This document shows positions 1-12,600 of a stretch of 64,000 nucleotides of DNA, piece after piece. Origin of the DNA: Anseranas semipalmata (taxonomy: Eukaryota > Chordata > Aves > Anseriformes > Anseranatidae). Numbering within the stretch: position 1 is the first letter of the stretch; every line of letters begins with the position of its first letter. The translations under genes were made by a program, and so were the position numbers. Location: NCBI GenBank assembly GCA_013399115.1, contig VXAA01001508.1:1908064-1972063 (forward strand), read 5' to 3'. The notes under the pieces were generated by a model. The model saw only the letters and a program-made list of their open reading frames with translations. It searched no databases and was not told the origin of the DNA.

Positions 1-1694
1 TTTTTTCTTAAACACAGGTAAAACCTAGAACAAACCGACAGTTACAACCAAGTGAAACCGAAACCGGAAGGGAGGTAGCTGGAACCCGACTCCAAGAGTC
101 CTCTGGTGCCATCCTCCTTTCTCAGCCTGGGGGGGACAGCGGAAGATGCAAGAAAAGCAGGAGGACACCAGCTCAGCCCATCTGCAAGAGGGTGGGGAGG
201 GAGTGGGGTAGCAGCTGATAGGAGTTCCCACCCCATCCCACACCATTCACCGCTTTCTGCTCCAGCTTGTCCTCCCGCTGGCCACGGAGACCACCGCTGG
301 CCAGGAGGCTGGCTTGGGTGCAGCCTTGGCTCACAGTCTGTGGCAGAGATGCTCTTGGCACTGATGTGACCTGGACTTCATAAGCAGCTAAATTTCATCA
401 GCATGAGCACCCTCTCGTGTTTCCCCAAGCTTCTTGTTTGATTTTTGCCCTACGCCACCACCTCGGTGGGCAGAGGCTGTGCAACATCCCTCTCACCTCC
501 CACTTGATGTCCATCACAGTCATAGAGGGTCTTCCCTAGGGACTCCACCAGGCAGTCAAGGCCCTTACAGTGGTAGATGTTGCAAGGCCATCCAGCTGGC
601 CTTGCCCCAGGGCAGGGGCACAGGAGCTGGGCAGGCATCCATGCCCCAAGGGTCCTCTCTCCTCACTCCCCTGGGAGCACAGTGCAGCCCCTAAACACAC
701 AGGCCAAAGCTTTGCCTCAATGCAATCTGTTCCTGATGAAAAAAAGAAAAAAAATCATTGGATTTAGTATGTCTCAGGGCAGCACTTCTGCCAGCCCTGC
801 TGGAGGAGATGGACAGTGCCGACATGGCAGTCGGAAAAAAAATCAAATAGCAGCATGGAAGGCCTCCCCGTGGGGAAGGGACTTGGCCGTGAGCGGTCAC
901 CCCCGAACTGCAGGAGTGAAACTGAGATGTGAGCCCGAGCTGGGGAGAGGCCACCGTCCCCCTGAGCTGAGGAGGACTCCAGCTCTGCGAGCAGAGGCTG
1001 GCCCTGGCCGGGCAGAGTCGCTCAGCAGGCCCTGAGCTCCCAGGAGCCTACAGAAAGTGGCAATAACGCTAACACAGACCTGTCTCTCCTGGGCAATGTG
1101 CTAGGCGGGAAAAGCAGATGGAAAATCTCCTCCTTTCTGAGCTGCATAACTGAGAAAGGGATTTTGCAAACCGAGCTGCCATCAGGATGCATGTAGCACC
1201 TGAACTGGGGCTCCTTGCAAGGGTGAAATCCAAGTGGTGTGGAGGGGGGAGATCCTGCCACGATGCCTCAGGCACCAAGGACCTGATGGCTGGCACTCTG
1301 AAAGGCTTTTGAGGTTTTGAGCTCTTCTGATGGGCTGGATGGCACATGAAACAAACTGACGACAGAAAAGGGGAGGATGAATGGACAAGAAGGAAGCAAC
1401 CTTCTCACAATTATTTACTTCCATTATCAACTAGGTGGCAAGGGACACAAGTGGAAGTTTGCCCAGGACCAGTTTTTGCTAACACTCTCTATGCTGGCAG
1501 ACGTTCGGCCTAACTCCGTGGAAGGAGCCCTGATGCCATTGCACCTCCCTTCCCCTATAGCCCTGCATGGTGGGGACATAGTCATCCACACAGCTCCCAT
1601 GGCCAGGCCTCCTCCAGGCATGACTAGGAGCTTCGCAACAGACAGCTCCTCACCTTCTTCTGCCAATCACTTCTCCAGGCCTCCAAATTTTAGT
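1..1694. other. 3' UTR extension or downstream flank, no gene recognised
   Basis: Moderately GC-rich sequence past the candidate poly(A) site. It holds no recognised gene and no young repeat. One short minus-strand open stretch with splice-like borders lies at 497-600 (see findings). The convergent neighbour expected from other amniotes, ASTN2, is not visible. Confidence 0.4.
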
Positions 1695-3575
1695 TTTTGA
1701 GATTCATCTCTGGTTTATTCCAATAGATACTACCCCAACGGTGAGCAAGAGCAGCCTGGCTCTTTGCACCTACAACTCAGTCAATTTTCCATTTCTAGTT
1801 TTCCTACCTATTTTTCCATCCATCTCCATGAGTTAACTGATTCCCTTTACATATCTGCCTTGCCGTAGTGCCTAAATATTCAAACAAGCAGGAATAGGAA
1901 AAAATCTTTCCAACCTGTCTTTACCCAGTAGATTGTACAAGTCACAAGAGTCCCAAGGAACAGACAGAATTAACACTTGTGAGGACGCTCTTTCAGATGT
2001 GTGCTCCTCTTAGCAGGAACCCAAAGCAGCAGGAGACAAGCTCAGGCCACGCTGGAGACATCTCTGGGATTTATGTGGGGTGGGTTGTAGCAGCAGCGAC
2101 AGCACTAGATGCACTGGGCATCTCAGTGACTCAACGTGATGAACCCTATGATGAAACGAGTCCCCAGGAGTCTGGCACAACGTGGCCAGGAAACAGGAGG
2201 ATGGAGCTATAAGAGAGGGGAGTATGAGGGCTGCTGCAGCTAATGCCCTTCCTGCTGGAAGATTACGAGCAGCTAAGCTCCTGGTCTATCAAAGGTGTCT
2301 GACCCACAGGCCTGGAAGCTTAATACTGACAAATATGGCCAAAATGGTAATACTGTCTCCCCATAGCAAGTGCCTCCTCCTCTTCCCCTCTCCTAGGAAA
2401 ACTGGAGCGTGAAGCAGTTGTTTGATATACACAACCGTAAGAGTGGGGTGGAGGAGGTTTAGAGAACCCCTTGAGTGGGTGGAAACCAAAAAGCAGATTC
2501 CTTAGGCTGGCTGGTGTCCTGTTTTCTTGCCCCAATGCTGAGGAAGAGACCAGAGGGTTTGAAAGGCAGGTTGTAGGTAAGCTTTAAGGCAGACTGTTTG
2601 GTTGCATGGGGTTGTTTTCACCCTGTCCTGACACAGTAAAGAAACTAGTTGTATGGGACATAGCAGCAGGAGTAGCAGCAGCAGACATGCTCAAATGACA
2701 AGTGCGGGGGCGAGTTACCCTCTCTGCTCCTCAGAAGCAATCATCCACGTTCCTCGACGCCAGTCCTTAGACTCCCCACTCCCTGGCTCCACTGTGGGAC
2801 CACCTGCCCGCCTCCACACAGAAACGTCCCAGCAGCCATATGGCTTCCATACAGGCTACAAAGGGGCTTTTTGTTTGCTTTTTGAGGGCAGGGGGAGAAG
2901 GAGGAGCTGTACAGAAAGGCCACTGCAGTCTGCTGAGCTCCCTGGCTGGAAGTAGCGTTCCTGTGAGGAGCAGATGCAACCCACATCTCGAGTTGGCTGG
3001 GCGTCTGGCAAGTCACTTGCCAAGAGGCACAGCCCTGTGGAGACCCCACCCCAACCTCAGTGCCCCGAGCATGAGATACCTTGGCATTCAGCATCAGAAA
3101 AGGCTCAGCCTGGAGTCCTCCAAGAGCACAGCCTCTTCCTTGAACAGTCTGAGTTGTGAGTGCTGGAGAGGGGAAAGTGTTTTTGTGTTGATCATAATCT
3201 CTCTTTCTCTCTTTCTCTACTTATTTCTATAAATATGTGTACATAAATAGCTTGTTTCTCGCCTTAAATCTAGATATGAACTGTTCAAATTAGGTGGGCA
3301 TAACATGCTGTTTTCATACATGAAAGTCTTCTCGACTTGACTCTTGGTTGTTTGTTTTTTGTCGTCACTATTTAAGATATCGTTAATACATAAACCCCTA
3401 CTTTGAGTTCTCCTTGGACGAAAATTAAAGGCAGACTGGTTGAATTCTAAGGGTCCCTGGTGCAGAAATGCCATCCAGTTGAGCAGCTAAATGTTAAAAA
3501 CGATACCAAAAGGGATGTGGTGTCTCTCCTAGCCTGCCTTGAGCAATGTGGTCCTCCATTCCATGTCGCTTGGCG
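1695..3575 (-). other. PAPPA: PAPPA 3' UTR, end uncertain
   Basis: This is the sequence downstream of the TAA on the minus strand. The only minus-strand AATAAA in the window below the stop is at 1714-1719, so a 3' UTR of about 1.9 kb is one possible reading. Mammalian PAPPA has a 3' UTR of several kilobases, so transcripts may run through to position 1 and beyond. The 3220-3460 part is AT-rich, includes ATTTATAGAAATAAG-like stretches on the mRNA strand, and looks like an old, constrained UTR block. The end coordinate is inference. Confidence 0.4.
1714..1719 (-). terminator. Candidate poly(A) signal AATAAA
   Basis: TTTATT on the plus strand, which reads AATAAA on the minus strand about 1.86 kb past the PAPPA stop. 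The downstream sequence has only a modest GU content, so this may be a minor or unused site. Confidence 0.35.
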
Positions 3576-3683
3576 TTACCCAAGGCTGAAGCCACGGAGG
3601 TCTTTCTGATTGTGCTCTTGGGCGTTGGGGTCCCGGCAAGCACACTCTCCTTGTAGGTCACAGGACATAGGGAAGGGAGTAAC
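3576..3683 (-). CDS. PAPPA: PAPPA terminal coding exon (C-terminal tail and stop)
   Basis: The last 35 codons plus TAA (stop at 3576-3578), starting [19 protein letters not shown] and ending DLRGFSLG. The acceptor is TTCCTTCCCCAG, with AG at 3685-3684. The reading enters in phase 0 directly after KTKK, as in mammalian PAPP-A, and the tail keeps its three cysteines. The last residues differ slightly from the mammalian form I remember (RGYSHG). This exon continues into the 3' UTR. Confidence 0.95.
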   Translation of the reverse strand, partial: VTPFPMSCDLQGECACRDPNAQEHNQKDLRGFSLG

Positions 3684-6600
3684 CTGGGGAAGGAAACCAA
3701 AGACACATGAAGGAGGGAACACACAGCACCCTGCAGAACAAACAAGACCTCCGGAGTGATATCTTCAGAGATCAGCTGGAGTCTTCAGCTACACTTATTT
3801 TGCATAGTGATTTATTTTAGTGCTGAGCCGGTGGCACACTGAGGCCTCAGGTGAGCTACCTGTCCATAAGAGAGGCTGCAAACAGCGTGAAGAAGAGCCT
3901 GTTCAGCTCATGCAGTTACTGGTCAGCAGATCCCCCCTTAACAGTTCACGTCAGGAATGTGAACACAGCTGTCTGAGGAGACATGTACTTCCCAGGCAGC
4001 CCTGGGGCTTTTGGGGTAGTTACCACAATGCTTGGATTGCATTACGCTGCCAGATTCTTCTCAAGAGCTATCCTTCCCCCAAAGCCTACAAACACCAAAT
4101 GACGGCAAAGTCACAAAACCCTCATCACACACGACCAATTCAAATTTTCACCAGACACTAGGTCCAGCAGGTCCCAACTCCAGCCTCCCCTCAGCAATTC
4201 TACCCATCTCCAGCCTGGGGAGTTTGGTGAACCCTACTCCTGGGCCATCATCTCCCCTCTGTAAGGTGCCACTTTGCAGCAGGGCCCTATGGCTTGGGTC
4301 CTGCTGCCGTGACTAAGTCCATTTGTGCATTTAATCATGAACGTTCTTAGTTTCAGTTCCTCAGGGCATGAACTGAACCAACCACTACCTAGCAGCTCAG
4401 TGAAATCCCAGCCCAACGAACAGACTTCCCTGAATACCTGCTGGGTTTAAGGTCAAAAGATGCAGCTAACGGGCACTGAGGAACAGCAATGAATGCAAGT
4501 GAGAGACTGCTACGTGCAGATAAAATCTGACCACGATCTGTCTGCAGAAGCGTGGGAAGGAGCTGAAACAATAGCCTGCAGTGCCTGGCTAGCGGAAGTT
4601 GATTTTGGCATATTTCATCACGGTATTTACATAAAGAAAAGGGGGTGGCAGTGGAACAGCGTCTTGCTTGCCCTGAAGTGAATTCCCAAGAAATTCTCCC
4701 ATCTGCGCAGACTGAGCGAATGACCTCATTCCCCTCCTTTACACTCCTTCCAAGACAGTGCCACAACCTGTTCAAATGTTCCCGGTGAGCGCTGCACGCG
4801 CGCTCAGTCTGCTTCCCTTGGCCTTGCTGCCACATGTTTGCTCCCTCTTTCATAAACACTTTTCTCCAGGCCATGAAGGCTGGGTATGCCTGTTCCCTAT
4901 GTATCGTCAACAGCACATCTAGGAATGTAGACCAAGCACTGTGCATGAGCACATAGCTGTCATTTCCCCCCAGACCTTCCATACGTGTCCCTGCATGTCC
5001 ATCTATAGCATGCCTTTCTCCTGACACATACAAGAACAGGATGGAGGGGCGTGGGTCTTTATTTCACAACTGGGGAGCCTAAGGCAGGGACATGCTGACA
5101 GAGACATTAAATAGCCGACACTCATCACCAAATCAGGGTTTAGAGAGACTCCTCCCGTTGCTTTTGACTTCATTCCCAGAAGAGCTGACCCTCCAGGTAG
5201 AACAGGGTGATGACTCTTCATCAAGCCATGGCCTTGGTGACTTATGAGCTAACGAACCAACCAGTGAATAATATGAATCTACATTTGTGCAAATGTGGAG
5301 GTTGCAAAGAGGAGAGAGAGTCCAAAAGGTTAAAAACAAATGAATTCAAGTAACTGGATACTAAAGAAGTTTTAGAAATTGCAGAAAACAATAGGAGCTT
5401 AAGGGTCACTTGATCCAACAGACGCCAGCCAAAGTAGGACTGTCCCATATCACAGTGTTATGAATATTCTTAGATAGGAAAATGGAGAAGTCTGTAAACA
5501 ATAGGGTTTGGGGAGGAGGCTGCGGAGGGATTTTTTTAATGACTGAATTCAAATACTGGAGAGAAAAAAATGATACATGAAAGAAATTGACTTTTTTTTT
5601 TGTTCAGTGAAGAGGGAAACGTTTTGGTTTAGATTATCTGCTACAGTTCAGGTTTGACCTTTCCCTCCAAGACATAAAAATAAAAAAGGCTATTCAGAGC
5701 AAAAGTTATGTCTTGAAATAAAAACTTACTTCACTCAGAAAATGCTCAAACAAAACATGTAAATATGTCTGGAGTTTTCCCTTACTTTTATTTTTTATCC
5801 TGAATCATTCTGTTCAGCCTGGATTTGGCAATGCTTTTGACTTAAAAATCCTTCCTGTTGTACAACGAAGCTACTAGTTGGAGGCAAGACCTGGGATCTT
5901 GGTTCTTTCATTTGTCTTGATCAAGCTTTTTCCTCTCCCTGGCCTAGATTCACTGCATTTGTCTGTAACAGTCTAACAAAGGCAATTCAGTAGCTCCTGC
6001 ATTCAAAGGAGAAAGACAGGCTCACAGAGAAGGTGGATATGTATTTTGCATTGAACACAGGACAACAACACACCAGACTCAGGCATTTCAGTAAAGTGGC
6101 TAAAATTAGCCATGATTATCTTACTGCTCTTTGTCTCTGCTGCTCTCCGTGCACGAGCAGGACAGTGCTATCTCTTGCTGGCACAGAGCTCCCAGAAATG
6201 CTAACATTTCACTTGCAGGAACATCAGAGCCAAGAGCAAAAGCCCTGCATGACTGTGTCTCCAAACTGTCGGCTCTCATTCCCCTAACTTACTCTGTGGG
6301 CTGTGCTGAAACTGTGACCTTAAAAACCCAAACTGCCTAAGTTTGATGTTGCCTTGGAGCACTCTACCTTCCTCATTCCCTCTCCTCCGTACCCAAACAA
6401 AAGGTGCACAACAAGAGAATAGATTGCTACTACCTTGCAGCAAATTTCTGGGAAGAAGGAGCCACTAGAGAAGAAGTGCCTTCCCATGTGTCACCCTCTA
6501 GAAACCCTCTGGCCTTCTAACAGCACTCATGGACAGAAGTGCAGAAGCTGTCTCTCTGGGGCAATGCCATGGCCCCAAAAGCAGAGAGCTCCAGCAGCAG

Positions 6601-9600
6601 TCACAGCAGTGGGTAGCCTGACTGTAAGAGGGCTTCTTCCTGATCAGACTAGCCTTATTCACTTTATGTCCTTTACAGAATTTTTTATGCAATTTGATTT
6701 TTACAGTACTATTGTCCAGATAGATGAATTGTTTTGTCTTAGGGCAGTGCGCTCCAGAGATCAGTTTTCTATTAAGTGAAAAGGCAAAGATTTCTATGGG
6801 TAATGAGCACATCCACAGTCAAATTAGACAAGACAAAATTTGCCAAACATTTAGCAGTGATACAGGGTTTCCACTTTAAATATCATCTGCAACAAATAGA
6901 CATTTGAGTTTCCCAAGGACCTGATTTCCAGAGGTATTTAGGGACTCAAACCCACACATAGCATTTATTGGGATTGTCAGAAGTACCCAGTGCAGAGAAA
7001 CCTTAAAACCCTTTTGAACAAGGACTGTCTTTTGTCTTGGACTTGTTCAGTGACAGCCCTGTGGAGTACAGAGCCATGAACAAAGCTGCTGGATGTGCTA
7101 GAAATAATAAATACTGAGCCTTTTTCTGCATGAGAGCCCATTTAGGTGTGGAGCCCAGATATGCATACTCCAAGACTAACTGCTGCTTTTCTTTTTAAAT
7201 AGATCTGTGAAAGCCCAACTCATTAACAGAATGTATGACCTGCACTGAAATTTCCAGATATATCCATTGTAAAACAGTATTAAAGAATCACGTCCTCTTC
7301 CTTCCACCTGCCAAGTCCCACACTTCCCCTACATCTCCCCTTGTAGAAAACCTGGCTAGTATGTAGCATGGAGGAAAAGCTGAAAATCAAGCTTAGGGCC
7401 TGGCTCGGTTATTTGATGAAGTACTGCAGGATATTGTCTCCACAGGCTACCTAAAATAATCTGAGAAAGACACAAGTGAAGAACACAGCTCTGCATGCCT
7501 ACACACTCCCCCCACACACGCACGCATCTCCTGGAGGTGATCCAGAAACAAAGCCATGGCTTGGATCAACAGCACAGGGGAATGTGGGTCACACCTGAAG
7601 CACAGAGGACCGCAAGCCTATTTTCAAGACAAAACAGGCAGAGCCTAAATCATCATGCCTGTCACCCTGGGAGCGTGCATGGTACGGCACAACCTGCTCC
7701 AAACCTACAGGAGCAACTGCAGCAGGCGTGGGCTTATGGGCTAGGCAGGTGGCTGGCAAGGACGACCCGGACTGTCCCAGCTCTCTTAGTTTTTCCCAGT
7801 AATTGCTCCAGGAGCTCTGGCCGCATTGCTGCAGGTGATGGGCCACCATGCCTTGCACCTAATGCACCAGTGGTGTAATTGTACATGCCCGGGGTGTAAC
7901 GCTACCCAGCTCACAACTCATCACCCATGTGGCACTGTGTATGAACTCATACATCCATCTGCCACAAAGGTATGGAAGCCCTAAGTATCTTCTCCCATGC
8001 CAGGTGACAAGACCATGGCCAGAACTCAAGCTGCTTTTGGAAATGGCATTTGACCTTGATGCCGTGCTCTGGGCTATGGGAACAAAGACAACGATGGAAC
8101 ATACCAGCGCCAACTGGGATGCAGGTCACAAAATGAGTCAAGGGTCACAAATCCTTGCTAAACAGCACCTATCTAAAGAGGTTGGTGATATCCCAAGACA
8201 GATCCCTGCTGAGAAAGGACAGTCTGTAGGGAACTGGTGGGAACACTGACAGGAGAAATCACAGACAGGTACAGGGAGGGATGGGAAACACTTCTGCAGA
8301 GGGTCAGAGCTCATCCCTCGCACACGCTCGTATCATGTTGACCCGGCTGCACCTCCCATCCAGGGTGGGCAGAATCAGGCCCGGGCTGGAGGCAGAGGGT
8401 TACCGGGGAAGGAGGGATGCAAAGTGTTGGGAAACAGCCTGTTGTTAGATTTCAGCTCTGAAGTGTTTGCGAAATCTCCCAGATGAGACGAGCTGGAAAT
8501 ATGAAGACCCCGCAGCAGACAGAGCCTCTGCGGCGAACGCGGCGTGTCAAGATAAGCGTGGCAGGCTGTGCTGAGTGTCGTGGCCCGCGCCTCCCGAGAC
8601 CCTCGCAGCTCAAACGCCGGGGAGTATTTTGTTCCCTGACAAGGCCCATGTGGGACAAAAATGCATCTTGTAAGGTTCTTCCCAGTAGTTTTTGGCATTT
8701 AGGTCACAAGGGCTGTTTGGAGATAACGGAACAAAAAAGAGCCCCCTTTTAACTCCGGAGGCTGGTATGCAGGTTCACACCTAGGACACCACTCGAGAGG
8801 GCCTGGGAAAGGCAAAAATGAAGCTTGCAGGAAAAGCCCTGAATTTTTTTGTTATTTGCAGCTCCATGAACTGGACTTTCCCCCATCGAAGCCAGCAAGC
8901 CCCACGTAACAAGACATAGCTCAACTGAACCCAACAGACGCTCCTCTCTCTCCACTGGGTACAAACCAGGAGCAGCTTCACCAGAACTGGTGCAACCACG
9001 ATGGCCTGAAGCCAGCTGGGAAGCTTGGGAAAGCCCTGCCGGCACGGGGTGCTGGGTGCCCGATCCTCGCATCCCCACCGAGCTCTGGCACCCGCGGGGC
9101 TGAGCTGCGCGAGGGAGCCCATGTGCCAAACCACACGGAGCGCGAGCACAGCTCCGTTGCTCAGCAATCAGCTGCGCTTCCTACCCTTGTGCTACTGATT
9201 GTGCAAACATGAATGTAATTAGTCTAAATAATCACCAAAGATTTAATAGCAGCCAGACCACCCAGAGGCCAAATAGCTGGTGGTGGAGCAGGGAAGGTTT
9301 GTTTGCTGGTTTTTGTAACACTTGCTAATGAAGTGAGGTCAGATAGCAAAGCAAACACCCTCCATGAGCACTTCCCCTGGGAATGCTGTATGTTGTGGGA
9401 AGCCCCACGTCCCTTGAAGCCAAGAATGTTCTCTCAGGATAGGCAACATGCGCTACTACCATCCCTGCTTTTAATTTATCGCCGCCTGGAAAGCCTCCCC
9501 AAATGATTATGAAACCAGCTCTGAGCCCCAAAATAAGCTCCCATCCCAACCAACCATGACTGCAAACGCTCCTCACATGGCAAGCAGCTAGCCACTCACG

Positions 9601-12600
9601 CTGCGATCAAAAGCTGCTGGGTAAGTGAGTTCGCCCAAAAGCCTGGGTGAAGCAGCATGCTCGGAGCACGCAGCAGTGTGGAGCCGCTTCCAGAGGCATG
9701 AAGCAACACTTCTCATTGTGTCCGCCCTTCCTCCGTGCTCACCCGCCATTCATTGTATCTCTCCAGCTAATTATAGAGCTGACAAACACATCCAGCTGGG
9801 GACATTCAAGCTGTTCGGAGCAGCATTGTGTCATGGACATCGATTCTTCTGGATAAGCAGAATTTCCTCGGCCAGGGTGGTCACTTAGGCTGCTAATTGT
9901 GCAAACTGCCTCAAAACCATGTTCTGCCAAGGGAGCAAGACCTGCGATTCCCCAGGACAGGTCTGTGCTGCAGAGAGAGCTGGGAGAAGGCACTTATTTC
10001 TCTAAAATACCCAGAGATGACTATTTCTGTTTTCTTAGGGGTGGGAAGGGGGCAGACCCCCCCTTTCTAGGAGACAGGGACAGTCCTGGGAAATCCCTGC
10101 TGGAGCCAGCAGCAGCCCTTCAGTTCAAAGCTCCTTTCTTTAGGCCTTGAATTCTCGGCCATAAAGTCTCTGAAGAGGTTTTGATAAGTTGCATATCTCG
10201 TAGATAAGCAAAGCTTTGGATGAATCCCACGCGGTTCTCTATCTACCGCAAGTCCTCATTTGTTTTCTGCCAAGGCACTTGCTGTTTTTCCTCTCCAAGG
10301 TGTTGGACAGAAATGTCAAGAGGCTGAAGGGGCGGCATTTGAGATGGGAATTTTTGCCAGGATGATTTTTCTTTTTCTTTTCTAAGTGCTGCAGGCAAAG
10401 TGGTTGAGGGAAAACCTGAGCGATAACTGAATGAGACAAGTTTTTCTCACGGGGGCTGTAGGTTTACCTGTTATATGATGAAAAGAAAAAGCGGAGAGGA
10501 AAGACAGATGAAAGTTTGCCCTTTCAGACGGTTTAGGTTGGGGAAAATTTAAAGCAGCAAATTCCGTGTGTTTAAATTTGCAGGGACCAGACTGCCGGAT
10601 CTTCAACTAAGCAAATCTGCAATTCGAGTCTGGAACAAAGTACGTAAGCAGAGCCTAAAGAGAAACATTTCTGATTTCTGTGAGGACTTTCTAGACAGCC
10701 TTGCACAGGGAAAAGTTGTAGAAGGGAAGGGAAAGAGAAAAGAAGTGAAGGAGAACAGTGACTGGAGAGAAGATTTCCTGAAACTAATCGGAAAGAAACA
10801 GCCATCTACTCTCCTTGGCACGCCGCACACCCCAGGAGCTCCTCACAGTCGCTGCCAGCCCAGAGACAGCCAGTTATGCCCTGGTTATTTATTTTCCCCA
10901 CTTTAGCACTGTCACGTATTTAATGTTTTAAAAAATAATATCTTCTTTTATCTGCAGCAGGGCACAAAGCAAGAAGCAGCTTCCTAGAGCAGCCAGGCAG
11001 AAGGGAGCTGGCAACCTGTGCTGGGTCAGGAGGAGGGGAAGATGAAAAGGAGATGGGATTTTTGTTTTGTCCTTCACGGAAGACTTTATCCCCTCCAGAT
11101 ACACAACAGAAGCTTTCTCTCCCTTGGAGGTTGGCCGGCAATGGCCTTCCTGTCTCTCAAAGCTGCTCCTGGGTCATGCACAGGGCGAACCGTGCAGCCC
11201 CGTCCTCTGCCCTGACTGCAAACGGTGCCGCCTCCCCGCTGCTCCCCGTGCTCGGGGCTGCACCGTCAGGCGCTGCGGGACCAGTGTCCCTGCTGCCCTG
11301 GGTGCCGCTCGCCTCTGTGCCAGCCCTGGCTTCTTGCCTGCTGCATGGGGATGCTGATCAATTAGCGCACAACAAATAATTAAGCTGATGAATGTCTCTT
11401 TTTCCCGCTTGCTGACTGCAGTTGCCTCGAATTTACGCACAGAGTATGACTGAATTTATTCGTTGCCGTTTGCAGCATTCAAAAGAGGTCTTTAATGATT
11501 TCTTTTAAGCTCTCTGGACTGATTGTGAATAGTGCAGGGCAAATACTCATTATTTCCTATCTAAGCAACAGCACTGATTAGTCGGTGGTTGGCCAGATAA
11601 GTCACACCGCCCTGCTCCGCTCTCGCTACAGAAATGTACAAGGTCGTTTGCTGTTAATGCTCAAATGCAAAGGGAAAATGTGGCCTGAGCGAATGTAGCA
11701 TGGAAGCCTCTTGTGCATTTTCAGGCCGATAAAACAGGAGTGTGCAGAGTCTGACATTAAGTAAAAGGACTCATGATTAACGTGAATATGGGTTGAATCT
11801 TTGTGTTTTCAGACAACCTGGATTGCAGCATTACGTGCAGCCCGAAGTGTTTTTCGGAGAGTGGTGGGAATGCAATGAAACTTAAGTCTTGACAGTTTGC
11901 GGACATTAAAGATCTGAAGTCAGCTCTTACTTGACTGTTAGCTTCTGAATCTTCACATGATGCAATGTTAATCTTCAGCCCTTTCCTAAAATAACGTGCG
12001 GAGTTGCTATGTTCTGTTAAATGTGAACCATGTGTCACCTCAGCAATGGCTGCGACGGTGAAAAGATGATAAATCTAAAGCTTGTAAAATGTCCTGTGAC
12101 ATTTTGGGAGAAAAACAGGTGTTGCATAAATGTTAGACATTTATGGGTAAACTTGCAGGGGCTTTAAAAGACTGACACATCTGCCACATAGTATGTAACC
12201 CTGAAAGAAAAGGAGCAAAGCAGGCTCTTTCATGTGTCTCGCTCTCTCTACAACAGTATGAAAATACATCCTCATCTGGTATTGGAATTAACAGAGCTGG
12301 ACTCGCCCCTCCCTATGTCTCCTCCAGGTTTTTGGCTTTTGCACCCAATGTGTATTTTAAAACTGTGCCTGTTTAAGTAGGTGGCAAATTGTGCTGGAAG
12401 GATTTGGTATGCGGAGTATTTTTATTCAGCTCCCTTTTCTCTCACCTTTCATTGTTTTTCCCCTTGGAATATCTCCTGTAATGCTCCACTCATAAAGCTC
12501 TTCAAAGGCAGGGCTGTGTTTGAACAGCCTTGCCCAAAATCTGCTCTCCAGTCAAAGGCCTCAGACAGGAAAATAACTCATAAGGCCATGCTGCTGCTGC

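Noticed and set aside
1..3575. Possible ASTN2 exon, expected convergent to PAPPA
   Set aside because: No plus-strand open stretch resembles an astrotactin, and the neighbour is expected tens of kilobases further away.
4389..5033. Minus-strand open frame of 214 codons near the PAPPA terminal exon
   Set aside because: It lies in the intron between LNR3 and the terminal exon. No homology is recognised and the true coding path skips it.
10568..10906. Plus-strand 112-codon frame with a charged, helical-looking N-terminal part
   Set aside because: No family recognised and no splice or promoter context. The second half becomes Pro/Ser-rich chance sequence.
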